From Methanogenium marinum (GTDB lineage Archaea; Halobacteriota; Methanomicrobia; Methanomicrobiales; Methanomicrobiaceae): DNA of 64,000 bases. The stretch is from NCBI RefSeq assembly GCF_028912405.1, contig NZ_JAKELO010000002.1:868001-932000 (forward strand), in the 5' to 3' direction. Both the position numbers and the translations under genes were made by a program. Below, in pieces: positions 43,583 to 52,214 of this stretch; the stretch's first letter is position 1, and every line of letters starts with the position of its first letter. The notes under the pieces are model-generated. The model was not told the DNA's origin, ran no database searches, and saw nothing but the letters and a program-made list of their open reading frames with translations.

Positions 43583-45438
43583 CACGATATCTCGAACTGA
43601 TTTCCCTGGACGAAGCCCTGAGAAAAACACTTTCATTATTTTCATTCATACCCACAATAGAGGAAATACCCATCTCTGAGTCATCAGGGAGAGTGACTGC
43701 AGCACCGGTATTCACCCGGCAATCTGTTCCACCGGTTCACCTCTCTGCGATGGATGGAATTGCAGTGAAGAGTCAGGATACAACAGGTGCCGGAGAGCAG
43801 AGGCCGGTGATACTCCGCGAGTTTCTGCGGGTCAATACCGGCAACATGGTCCCGTCACAATATGATGCAGTCATCATGATCGAAGATGTGGAGGAGATAG
43901 GGGAGAGCGACTATATCATCCGCAAGGCAGCCGCCCCCTGGCAGCACATCCGGCCGGTAGGAGAAGACATTGGCGAATCAGAGATGATTATCCCTTCGTC
44001 ACACCGCATCCGCCCTCATGAAATCGGTGCACTGGCAGCATATGGGGTTACAGAAGTACCTGTGCGAACTGTGCGGGCAGGGCTCATTGCAACCGGGAGT
44101 GAACTGGTGCCTGTTGGTTCCCGGCCGAAAGTCGGCCAGGTTATCGAGAGCAACATGCAGATGGCCGCCGCATACCTCCGCGACCTCGGTGCCAGACCAA
44201 CCCACTATGGCATCGTGGCGGATGAACCCGAGCAGATCCGTGACGCAGTCATGCGAGGCATCAAAGAAAATGATATACTCATCATCTCTGCCGGTTCCTC
44301 CAAAGGAACACGTGATTACACAGCATCTATCATTGAAGATCTTGGCGAGGTGTTTATCCACGGTGTCGCCATCAAGCCGGCACGCCCGGTTATCATTGGC
44401 GCCATTGAAGGAAAACCCGTCATCGGCACACCCGGATACCCGCTCGCTGCATACACCATCATCCGTGAATTTGTCAGACCGATAATGGGTGCATATGGCC
44501 TGCAGCCACCAGTCGCAGAGACCATCCCTGCCATCTTCTCCACACGTCTGGATTCAGCAGGAGGAACGGACGAATTTGTCCTGCTCTCCATAGGGAAAGT
44601 CGATGGGCAATGGGTGGCCGTTCCCCAGTCACGCGGCGCCGGGGTGCAGATGAGTGCAGTCCGTGCCAATGCCTACATGAAGGTTCCCGCACGAAAAGAG
44701 GGAGTGGTGACTGGTGAGGAAGTACTGGCAACCCTGATGGTGCCCCGGTCTGTTGCTGCAGAATCCCTCCTCATCACCGGCAGCCATGACCCATGTATTG
44801 ACTACCTCGGCGACATGCTCCAGAAACATGCAATAACTCTTCACCCTACCCATACCGGCAGCATGGGTGGAGTACTTTCTCTAAAACAGGGAACCTGTCA
44901 TGCAGCACCAATGCACCTTCTTGCAGATGACGGCACCTACAATACCCGTTACTTAGAAAAATACCTGCCAAATACGCCACTCACCCTCATATGTGGGGCT
45001 GAACGCGAACAGGGAATCATTGCATCTGAACCAATCACGTTTGATGAACTCACAGACAAACGATTCGTTAACCGCCAGAAGGGATCAGGAACACGTATTC
45101 TCTTCGATCATCTCCTGAAAGAGAAGGGAATTGACTCCAAAAATATCACAGGATACGACCGTGAGGCAACCACCCATCTTGCCGTGGCTCTTGCCGTACG
45201 ATCAGGAGAGGCAGAAGCAGGCATTGGGGTATACAGTGCGGCAAAGGCTCTTGGGCTTGCGTTCACTCCCATCGGAACAGAACGCTACGAACTGGTGACG
45301 CGGACAACGACCTATGAGTCTATGCCTGAAGTAAGGATGCTCTTTGATACGGTGGCATCAGATGCTTTCAAAGAGACACTGCGCCGTCTTGGTGGATACC
45401 GCACAGAAGAAACAGGGAAAATCAGAAGAATTCCCTGA
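43576..45438 (+). CDS. MoeA with C-terminal periplasmic-binding-like (LysR-substrate/PBP) domain
   Basis: The 620-residue protein starts at GTG 43576, overlapping moeA by 7 bases. Residues 1-400 are MoeA (SAMDGIAVKSQDTTGAG, GLIATGSELVPVG, SAGSSKGTRDYTA). Residues about 400-615 are a PBP-like domain that starts LLITGSHDPCIDYLGDMLQK and includes RQKGSGTRILFDHLLKEKGI and EAEAGIGVYSAAKALGL. This is the MoeA-PBP architecture seen in archaea and some bacteria. The extra domain may sense the oxyanion or the cofactor. The metal preference is unknown. Confidence 0.9.
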   Translation: MVTRYLELISLDEALRKTLSLFSFIPTIEEIPISESSGRVTAAPVFTRQSVPPVHLSAMDGIAVKSQDTTGAGEQRPVILREFLRVNTGNMVPSQYDAVIMIEDVEEIGESDYIIRKAAAPWQHIRPVGEDIGESEMIIPSSHRIRPHEIGALAAYGVTEVPVRTVRAGLIATGSELVPVGSRPKVGQVIESNMQMAAAYLRDLGARPTHYGIVADEPEQIRDAVMRGIKENDILIISAGSSKGTRDYTASIIEDLGEVFIHGVAIKPARPVIIGAIEGKPVIGTPGYPLAAYTIIREFVRPIMGAYGLQPPVAETIPAIFSTRLDSAGGTDEFVLLSIGKVDGQWVAVPQSRGAGVQMSAVRANAYMKVPARKEGVVTGEEVLATLMVPRSVAAESLLITGSHDPCIDYLGDMLQKHAITLHPTHTGSMGGVLSLKQGTCHAAPMHLLADDGTYNTRYLEKYLPNTPLTLICGAEREQGIIASEPITFDELTDKRFVNRQKGSGTRILFDHLLKEKGIDSKNITGYDREATTHLAVALAVRSGEAEAGIGVYSAAKALGLAFTPIGTERYELVTRTTTYESMPEVRMLFDTVASDAFKETLRRLGGYRTEETGKIRRIP

Positions 45439-45462
45439 AAAATGTTTGATTTTTGAAAAAAA

Positions 45463-45858
45463 TTATTCTGCAGGAAGAGCCTTCTTCCACCAGATGACCT
45501 GTCCGTCCTCAACTTTGAGCACTTTCAGGTATTTGATCATGATATCAGCAGGTGCTGCAGTAACATCTGCACCGGTTGGCACAAAAAGCATCAGTGGTTC
45601 AATTGCCACTCCTGCCTCGCGAGCCGCCTCACACTGCTGCTGTATCATACAAGCCTTTTCCGCAGAGACAGCTGCTTCCATGCTGACATCTACAGGGTAG
45701 TATGCGGTTTTGCCAAAGCGCTTCCTCGAGACAACATATTCAAATGATGCACCGCCGCACTCAGGCTGTCTTTCAATATTCCATCCCTCATCCGGCGAGA
45801 ACATCTTTCTCAGGTCCCGGGTTACATATGAATTCATTACGTCTCTGGAATCGCCCAT
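45463..45858 (-). CDS. hypothetical protein, 131 aa
   Basis: A 131-residue frame from ATG 45858 with GGAGATTGGAGC upstream. It is soluble, with aromatic- and charge-rich stretches (ECGGASFEYVVSRKRFGKTAYY) and a central EAAVSAEKACMIQQQCEA helix, and ends QVIWWKKALPAE. No cofactor motif or membrane segment. I do not recognise the family. It faces the moeA-PBP gene (convergent) and is divergent from ftr. Confidence 0.7.
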   Translation of the reverse strand: MGDSRDVMNSYVTRDLRKMFSPDEGWNIERQPECGGASFEYVVSRKRFGKTAYYPVDVSMEAAVSAEKACMIQQQCEAAREAGVAIEPLMLFVPTGADVTAAPADIMIKYLKVLKVEDGQVIWWKKALPAE

Positions 45859-46059
45859 GCTCCAATCTCCTCTATAATATGAGATTTCATCTCACTAAAT
45901 TTAAACTTATCTCATTTGTTGGACAGATATTTTTGCTCTAAAAAAGGCAGAATCGAATATTTTTGAAAAATAAAAGGAAATATGCCAAGATAAATGCTAT
46001 TAGTCACACCCTCAGCACACCCTATGGCCACCTGTCATCTGCTGCGGATAACTACGAAA

Positions 46060-46116
46060 AAGAAAGCTTATAGTAAGAAGGTGCACCACATATTGGATTA
46101 GTATCGTGAGGATTAT
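46060..46116 (+). promoter_or_regulatory. candidate ftr promoter
   Basis: AAGCTTATAGTAAG at about 46064-46077 resembles an archaeal TATA box, giving a start near 46100. GTGAGGAT follows as a ribosome binding site before ATG 46117. Confidence 0.45.
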
Positions 46117-46998
46117 ATGGAATTAAACGGCGTTTTTATCGAAGATGAGTATGCAGAGGCATTCCCAAACTGGGCATGCCGTGTTATTATCACAGCAATC
46201 AATGAAAAATGGGCAGTAAACGCAGCAACAGAAGCAACCGGATTTGCTACATCAGCAATCGGATGCCCCTGTGAAGCAGGAATCGAGCGCATCCTCACCC
46301 CGGAAGAGACACCGGACGGACGCCCTGGCGTTGCTATCATGATCTTCACCGGCGGCAAGAAGAAGCTGAAAGAACAGGTTGTCGAGCGCCTTGCAGAGTG
46401 TGTCCTTACCTCACCTACCGCAGCAGTCTTTGACGGCATGCCTGAAGCAGAGGAACGCATCGACGTCAAACTCCACTTCTTCGGCGACAAGTTCGAACAC
46501 AAGGTGGAAGTCGGCGGACGCAAGTGCTGGGCTATCCCCATCATGAACGGCGAGTACATCGGCGAGGAAGAGTTCGGCATTGTCAAAGGCATTGCAGGCG
46601 GCAACTTCTTTATCATGGGAGAGTCCGTTGAGGCAGCACTCGAGGCAGCAGAGAAGGCAGTTGACGCCATAAAGACCTGCGCAGGCTCAATCACCTCATT
46701 CCCTGTTGTCGCATCCGGTTCAAAAGTCGGCTCAAAAGCTTACAAGTTCATGGTAGCAACAACGAACGAGAAATTCTGCCCAACCATCCGTGACCTGGTG
46801 GAAGACACCAAGGTCCCTGAGGGTGTTGCATGCATCTATGAGATTGTGATTGACGGCGTTGACGAAGATGCCATCAAAGCAGCCACCAAGGCTGGCGTTG
46901 AGGCAGCAGTCACCGTGCCCGGCATCAAACGTATCACCTCCGGAAACTTTGGCGGCACCCTTGGCCCGTACAAGTTCCAGCTCTCAGAAATTCTCTAA
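46117..46998 (+). CDS. ftr: formylmethanofuran--tetrahydromethanopterin formyltransferase
   Basis: Ftr transfers the formyl group from formylmethanofuran to tetrahydromethanopterin, the second step of CO2 reduction. The 293-residue protein begins MELNGVFIEDEYAEAFPNWA, typical of the family, and has AATEATGFATSAIGCPCEAG, DGRPGVAIMIFTG, KCWAIPIMNGEYIGEEEFG and EAAVTVPGIKRITSGNFGG. Its acidic composition fits known Ftr. It has its own promoter and is followed by the marker-11 string with a 90-base gap. Confidence 0.97.
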   Translation: MELNGVFIEDEYAEAFPNWACRVIITAINEKWAVNAATEATGFATSAIGCPCEAGIERILTPEETPDGRPGVAIMIFTGGKKKLKEQVVERLAECVLTSPTAAVFDGMPEAEERIDVKLHFFGDKFEHKVEVGGRKCWAIPIMNGEYIGEEEFGIVKGIAGGNFFIMGESVEAALEAAEKAVDAIKTCAGSITSFPVVASGSKVGSKAYKFMVATTNEKFCPTIRDLVEDTKVPEGVACIYEIVIDGVDEDAIKAATKAGVEAAVTVPGIKRITSGNFGGTLGPYKFQLSEIL

Positions 46999-47087
46999 AC
47001 CACTTTTTTTTCCCGATTCACTGCGCATTGCTTAAATACCTTTGTTGCCGATAATTCTGTTAACGAAAATTTCGGTGACAAACATAT

Positions 47088-48044
47088 ATGATAGTATACA
47101 CACCTGACGAGATACAGAAACGGTTCGGGCGCCTCTTTTCCCAACGCCTGCTGGTAATGGTGGACGAAGATGCAGGACGGGCAGAAATTCTGGAAGAATG
47201 CCGATGTCGTGGCTCAATTGAATGGGACGTAATGAACCGGAAGCGTGCTGGTGGTGCAGTCACCGACATCACCGTCGAGGGAACATCGATGACCATGCAG
47301 GCAAAAATCGGTCATTATCCTGCACGTTTCGGCCCTGCAGATAAGGAACTTGGCGGCCAGGCACTCGAAGGTGTGGAGATACAGGGTGACGAGGTCGTCA
47401 CATCATGGGCAGGCATCGCGGGCGCAGGCGTTGGTGTTGCAGCATGCCTCCCGCAGGCGCCCGGCGTCATACGCACTGAATATGAATCTGAAGAAGACCT
47501 GAAGATTGGCGGAGCTCGCCTGAGCAGGTCAAGGATTTTCACTCCCCGCTATGAAAAGGTGACAATCGGTATCGATGACACCGACACCAAAGAGGAAGGA
47601 GCCACCTGGGTGCTTGCAAGCCAGTGTGCTGAGGCATGCACAATAGAGGGAATTCACTATCTGAATATGCGCCTTATCCAACTCAACCCAAAAGTCCCGA
47701 ACAAGACGACCAACTGTGTGGGTTCAGCCCTGAATTTCGCGGTGCGTCCGGACAAAATTGATGAACTGCTGGATTACGTGCGTGACTTTATTCAGGAGAA
47801 TGCTGTAAGTGATGACACCGGCATTGCCGTATACCGCGGTATCGGTCTCCCGGAGGAGTCACCCTACATGAAGAAGGTAAAGACTGAGGTCTTAAACCAG
47901 CAGGAATGTGAGGCAGAGGCAAAACGGCTTGGCATTACCTATATCGACACCTGTGCCGGGAAGGGAAGAATCGGAGCACTCGGAGCGGTGCTCTGGGCAA
48001 ATGAAGGAATCGAAGCGGCGGGGCTCTATGGAGAACATCTCTGA
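47088..48044 (+). CDS. marker-11/TiaS-like paralogue, 318 aa
   Basis: A 318-residue protein related to the following gene and to the TCKD (DIDDTDT) domain of TiaS, the tRNA-Ile2 agmatidine synthetase. Visible blocks are VTIGIDDTDTKEEGATWVLA, PNKTTNCVGSALNFA, DDTGIAVYRGIGLP and GRIGALGAVLWA. The same IGIDDTDTKEEGATW-type block recurs in the downstream paralogue. Function is unproven; the shared motif binds nucleotides in TiaS, and I infer ATP or a related ligand. It leads a long plus-strand string that ends in aksF. Confidence 0.8.
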   Translation: MIVYTPDEIQKRFGRLFSQRLLVMVDEDAGRAEILEECRCRGSIEWDVMNRKRAGGAVTDITVEGTSMTMQAKIGHYPARFGPADKELGGQALEGVEIQGDEVVTSWAGIAGAGVGVAACLPQAPGVIRTEYESEEDLKIGGARLSRSRIFTPRYEKVTIGIDDTDTKEEGATWVLASQCAEACTIEGIHYLNMRLIQLNPKVPNKTTNCVGSALNFAVRPDKIDELLDYVRDFIQENAVSDDTGIAVYRGIGLPEESPYMKKVKTEVLNQQECEAEAKRLGITYIDTCAGKGRIGALGAVLWANEGIEAAGLYGEHL

Positions 48045-48918
48045 TCCATATTCTATCCGATACCCGGAAATTTGCGCAGTCGCGGACATTGACGGCACGA
48101 CAGTAGAACTCATCGAAGAGTTTGCCTGCACCGGTGGTGCGATGTGGGCCGGGCATAACTATCAGAAGAGTCCCCTTGTGCAGTCCGTCCGTGTGGTAGG
48201 GAACACCCAGCGATTCCTCCTCTCTGCAGGAGTTGAAGACCTCCCCCTTGAAGGGTCCTACTTCCCGGCAGGAATTGCCGCAGTTGAGGTCACTGCGGAT
48301 GAGATAGGCATAACCTACCGCGGCGTGGGCGGCGGCGGTGTGGGAGCCACCATCTGTCGTACAGAAGCAGCAGGTGTCATCCACTCAAAGAGTGACCCCT
48401 GCGGCGGGGGGCGTGAAGCGGGCGCCCAAATCTGGCTGCCCCGTCGCGAACGGGTTATCATCGGTGTGGACGACACCGATACCCCGGAGGAGGGGGCAAC
48501 ATGGACACTGGCACATAACATCGCTGAGGCGGTGCAGACCCCGGAAACACGTTATATCTCCCACACTATTGTCCAGCTCTTTCCGGTTCCCTACCGGACC
48601 AAAAACTGCGTGGGTGTGGCATGTGAATTCGCCACTTCAGAACCGGAACAGCTGGTAACCGCATTTGAGGAACTGCTCCGGAAATATACCCTTTCAGATG
48701 AGACGGGCATGGCAGTATTCCGTGGTTTCTCCCCCAAACCTCTCACTGAATATGGATGGAAAGTGAAACGCGGTGAGGTAACACGCGACGACCTCAATGC
48801 AATCCGTAAGCATATCGAAATCCGCCTTGACGGGCGGGGCATCATCGGTGCTGCAGCGGCGATTCCGTTTGCTACCCGGTATAATGAGGCACTGTCCATA
48901 TGCAATGGGGAACCCTGA
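48028..48918 (+). CDS. methanogenesis marker protein 11
   Basis: I start at ATG 48028 (296 aa, MENISDPYSIRYPEI), overlapping the preceding gene by 17 bases; the longer frame from 47908 is a shadow. It has the marker-11 pattern I know from other methanogens: QKSPLVQSVRVVGNTQRFL, GVGGGGVGATICRTEAAGVI, IIGVDDTDTPEEGATWTLAH and HTIVQLFPVPYRTKNCVG. The family is nearly restricted to methanogens and its function is not established. It keeps the DDTDT block of the upstream paralogue. A long overlap (19 bases) joins it to the radical SAM gene. Confidence 0.87.
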   Translation: MENISDPYSIRYPEICAVADIDGTTVELIEEFACTGGAMWAGHNYQKSPLVQSVRVVGNTQRFLLSAGVEDLPLEGSYFPAGIAAVEVTADEIGITYRGVGGGGVGATICRTEAAGVIHSKSDPCGGGREAGAQIWLPRRERVIIGVDDTDTPEEGATWTLAHNIAEAVQTPETRYISHTIVQLFPVPYRTKNCVGVACEFATSEPEQLVTAFEELLRKYTLSDETGMAVFRGFSPKPLTEYGWKVKRGEVTRDDLNAIRKHIEIRLDGRGIIGAAAAIPFATRYNEALSICNGEP

Positions 48919-49865
48919 AAGCCCTGATTCTCGCGCACGGAACGGTGCGCCTGAAAGGAACATACCGGTTTCATCCGGAACAGTCTACCGCAGGCCCGGG
49001 AGCAGGCGGCATGGGCTCCATCTTTTTTTCCACACCTGAAGGCCGTATCCGGCTTTCCATTGATGAACACTCACCTCTTTTGCTGACCGCAGATGCAGAC
49101 AGCACCGCACATCTGACCGGACCAAAAATTGATGTCTATGGTACTATTGAAGAGGCGGTATATCACTGCCCCCGGCAGGCATTCATCACTCTTTCAGAGG
49201 GGTGTATCTTCTCCTGCCAGTACTGTGCAGTGCCCTCCCTTCCCAAACACATCAAAACGACAGAAGAGGTCACCAAAATGATCGCAGCGGTGGCAGATGA
49301 GATTGATGCCATATCACTCACCAGTGGGGTGATAGGGTCCGTTGAGGAGGATGAAGCCCGTGCCATAGCGATGGTGCAGGCAGTGGCAGAGTTCGGCATT
49401 CCGGTGGGTGTCTCCATCTATCCTGTGCCCGGAACCCCACAACGACTCAAAGACGCCGGTGCATGTGAAGTGAAGTTCAATATTGAAGCAGCAACCTCTG
49501 CCATCTTCCGGGAGATGTGCCCCGGTCTCGACTATGAGGGCACATGGACAATACTGGAAGATTCTGTATCCATATTCAGCAGAAACCGTGTCTACTCCAA
49601 TGTCATCCTCGGACTGGGAGAGACAGATGCCGAGATGAAAGCATGCATTCACCGCCTGACCGAAATAGGCGTAATACCTGTAATCCGGCCTCTAAACCCC
49701 TCACCCGGCCTGCCAGAACTCACACGTCCATCAGCAGAACGTATTCTCCAGATGGCAGAATTTGCCCGGGAAGAACTGGATAACGCGGGCCTTGACCCTA
49801 CACAGGCAAAGACCATGTGCACCCTTTGTGGCGGATGTGATCTCGTTGCCGGGAGGGATGTATGA
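48900..49865 (+). CDS. radical SAM protein of unknown function
   Basis: This 321-residue protein carries SEGCIFSCQYCAVPSLPK (CxxxCxxC, about 113-120) after an N-terminal domain of about 90 residues with GPGAGGMGSIFFSTPEGRI. The barrel continues with ISLTSGVIGS, EVKFNIEAATSAIFREMCPG and VILGLGETDAEM, as in BioB/HydE-like enzymes. C-terminal CTLCGGCDL adds three cysteines that could hold a second cluster. It is not Mmp10-like by motif. It overlaps marker 11 by 19 bases and the TPP enzyme by 4, in a coenzyme B gene string. I infer a role in methanogen cofactor or Mcr-related modification, but substrate is unknown. Confidence 0.82.
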   Translation: MQWGTLKALILAHGTVRLKGTYRFHPEQSTAGPGAGGMGSIFFSTPEGRIRLSIDEHSPLLLTADADSTAHLTGPKIDVYGTIEEAVYHCPRQAFITLSEGCIFSCQYCAVPSLPKHIKTTEEVTKMIAAVADEIDAISLTSGVIGSVEEDEARAIAMVQAVAEFGIPVGVSIYPVPGTPQRLKDAGACEVKFNIEAATSAIFREMCPGLDYEGTWTILEDSVSIFSRNRVYSNVILGLGETDAEMKACIHRLTEIGVIPVIRPLNPSPGLPELTRPSAERILQMAEFAREELDNAGLDPTQAKTMCTLCGGCDLVAGRDV

Positions 49866-51100
49866 GCCCGGTCATGCACAACGGTGATCCCCTGAAAACA
49901 GGTGAAGCATGCCTTGCTGCAGCACTCCGGGTTGCAGCGGACCGGTTTTATACCGTACCTGGATACCCTGTGACTTCCCTTGGAGAGAGATGCAGGGCGG
50001 TCTGCACCGTAAACGAGAAAGTGGCACTCGAGTATGCACTCGGCGATGCAGTCTCCGGGAGGCGGGCCTGCGTCATCCTGAAAAACGTTGGACTGAACGC
50101 TTGTATGGACCCCCTGATGAATGCCGCGGTGCAGGGACTTGCCGGAGGACTTGTCATCGTCGTCGGGGATGATACCGAAGTCAGGGGATCCCAAAATGCA
50201 CAGGACTCGCGATGTATCGGAAGGGTTGCTGAGATGCCGGTATTCGCCCCGGGGGCAGATGAACTTGCCACTGTTACAGAGACAGCATTTCAGGCCTCAG
50301 AACGCTTTTCACGCATTGCAATGGTGCGGGTAACGCCGGCAGTCCTTTCAGCAGAGACTCCCGGCGCCCCCTCTGCACGGGATCAGCAAAAAGGAACCAT
50401 CGCAGACCCGTTACTGACCATGCGGGGCCGAACAGAGGCAGCAGAGATACAACGCAGAGAAATGGTGCAGTGGGCACAGAAAAAGACTGTTCCGGCCCTT
50501 GTCTACCCCCCACACAAAGGGCATGTACCTTCCTGTTCAACAGTCTCGCCCCCAACAGACGAAGACACAAAAAAAGGGACAGGAATGGCATGGGCACCGG
50601 AGACGATGCAGTCACGTGGATTTGCCCGCACGTTCTGCAGGGGATGTCCATACCTCCCCCTTCTGCAGGTGATGCAGGAGCTGGGACTCCATCCCATCCT
50701 GGACATCGGTTGCGGACTCCTCGCTAAAAACCTCCCATGGAAAGTGGGCACTGCCGGTTATGGGCTGGGATCGGCCCCTGCGGTGGCAGCCACCAGCACC
50801 GGGGTAGCGCTGATGGGTGACTATGCTCTGATGCACTCGGGGCTGAGTGCCCTTGCAGACATCCATGAGAAGGGACTGCCTGTTCTGGTCGTAATTGTGG
50901 AAAACGGCGTCCTTGGAATGACCGGAAAACAGGCGGCACCGGATATTCTGCCTTACATAGAATGGGCATCACCAGTGATTGCAGATTCCGCCGACACTGA
51001 TGCCATCCGCTTTGCACTGGTGCCGGAAGACCGGCTGAAATGTGTGATCATCAGGGGCCCCTGCCCCGAGGGAGAAGACCATGAAACCGTGGAATGTTGA
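49862..51100 (+). CDS. IorA-like thiamine pyrophosphate enzyme without ferredoxin domain
   Basis: The 412-residue protein resembles the two TPP domains of indolepyruvate ferredoxin oxidoreductase alpha. N-terminal PYR domain: TVNEKVALEYALGDAV (with the activating Glu), LKNVGLNACMDPLMN and DTEVRGSQNAQDSR. C-terminal PP domain: CRGCPYLPLL, DIGCGLL, MGDYALMHSGLSALADI and IVENGVLGMTG, which forms the GD-x(~25)-EN TPP motif. The C-terminal two-cluster ferredoxin domain of IorA is absent, so electron transfer to ferredoxin is unlikely. It overlaps the start of aksA by 20 bases. I infer a non-oxidative 2-oxoacid decarboxylase, possibly of 2-oxosuberate. Confidence 0.85.
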   Translation: MSPVMHNGDPLKTGEACLAAALRVAADRFYTVPGYPVTSLGERCRAVCTVNEKVALEYALGDAVSGRRACVILKNVGLNACMDPLMNAAVQGLAGGLVIVVGDDTEVRGSQNAQDSRCIGRVAEMPVFAPGADELATVTETAFQASERFSRIAMVRVTPAVLSAETPGAPSARDQQKGTIADPLLTMRGRTEAAEIQRREMVQWAQKKTVPALVYPPHKGHVPSCSTVSPPTDEDTKKGTGMAWAPETMQSRGFARTFCRGCPYLPLLQVMQELGLHPILDIGCGLLAKNLPWKVGTAGYGLGSAPAVAATSTGVALMGDYALMHSGLSALADIHEKGLPVLVVIVENGVLGMTGKQAAPDILPYIEWASPVIADSADTDAIRFALVPEDRLKCVIIRGPCPEGEDHETVEC

Positions 51101-52214
51101 AATTTGTGACGTGACACTCCGTGACGGTGAACAGACACCCGGTGTGTCATTCACCTGTGAAGAGAAGATGGCAATTGCCTCACTTCTGGATGAAACCGGA
51201 GTAGAGGTTATTGAGGCCGGATTTCCGGTAGTATCAAAGAACGAATACAAGTGCGTCCGGGAGATCTGCAGAATGGGTCTTGACGCCCAAATCTGCTGTC
51301 TGGCACGCGCCACACAGGGCGATATTGACGCAGCCATCGGCTGTGAAGTGGATCTCGTGAGCATCTTCATCGCCACCTCTGACCTACATATGCGGATCAA
51401 ATACCGGTGCTCTTCGGATGAGATGCTGGAGAGGGCTCTCAAAATGGTTGACTATGCCCATGACCACGGGATTCGTGTCCGATTCGCAGCAGAGGATGCA
51501 TCCCGCACTGACCCCTCCTTTCTGCAGAAGATGTATGCAGCAGGGGCAGATCATGGTGCGGAATACTCAGGTTTTGCTGATACACTCGGGTACCTGACGC
51601 CAGTTGAAATGATGCAGTTTATGAAAGAAACAGGCAGTAAGGTTTCGAACAAGCTCGCAATTCACTGCCACAACGACCTCGGGTGTGCCACTGCAAACAC
51701 CATCACTGCAGCAGAATGCGGAGCGTTTCAGCTCCACACCACAGTGAACGGCATCGGCGAACGGACCGGAAACGCCCGCCTCGAAGAGGTGCTCGTCCTC
51801 CTGCGGCTGAAAGGCGATGTGGACCGCTATGACCTCACCCGTCTTCCCGAACTCTCAGCACAGGTTGAGAAGTGCAGCGGCATTGCAATGATGGACACCA
51901 AACCGGTGGTCGGAAAGAATGCCTTCTCCCATGAAAGCGGCATCCATATTGCAGCAATGCTCGACGACCCCGATACCTATGAATATCTCCATCCGGAGAT
52001 GGTTGGGAGAGAGCGCCGGTATATCCTCGGGAAACATACCGGGAGAAAGGCAATCGAACACGTGATAGCCTCGAAGGGATGCACGCTCTCACCCGACCAG
52101 GTACACTGGGTGCTCTGCCGGGTCAAGCAGATCTCTGAAGGGAAATGCAATGTGACAGACGAGGTCCTCATGAACCTCCTGCGTGAGGCACGGGATCAGG
52201 GTGAGGAGGCATGA
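51081..52214 (+). CDS. aksA: homocitrate synthase family (trans-homoaconitate pathway)
   Basis: AksA condenses 2-oxoglutarate, and then the C6 and C7 homologues, with acetyl-CoA in the chain elongation toward 2-oxosuberate. The 377-residue protein has VTLRDGEQTPGVSFT (metal-binding DR-like), EAGFPVVSK, HCHNDLGCATANT with the HxH metal site, NGIGERTGNARLEEV and the communication domain with GKHTGRKAIE. Length and motifs fit the isopropylmalate/homocitrate synthase family; the aksD, aksE and aksF neighbours assign it to coenzyme B rather than leucine. It shares a 4-base overlap with aksD. Confidence 0.92.
   Translation: MKPWNVEICDVTLRDGEQTPGVSFTCEEKMAIASLLDETGVEVIEAGFPVVSKNEYKCVREICRMGLDAQICCLARATQGDIDAAIGCEVDLVSIFIATSDLHMRIKYRCSSDEMLERALKMVDYAHDHGIRVRFAAEDASRTDPSFLQKMYAAGADHGAEYSGFADTLGYLTPVEMMQFMKETGSKVSNKLAIHCHNDLGCATANTITAAECGAFQLHTTVNGIGERTGNARLEEVLVLLRLKGDVDRYDLTRLPELSAQVEKCSGIAMMDTKPVVGKNAFSHESGIHIAAMLDDPDTYEYLHPEMVGRERRYILGKHTGRKAIEHVIASKGCTLSPDQVHWVLCRVKQISEGKCNVTDEVLMNLLREARDQGEEA

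Noticed and set aside
47908..48027. Extended start for the marker-11 gene
   Set aside because: It would overlap the preceding gene by more than 130 bases; ATG 48028 matches the family N-terminus.
48900..49865. Mmp10, the McrA arginine methyltransferase
   Set aside because: The cluster motif context and length do not match Mmp10 as I know it; only the radical SAM class is supported.
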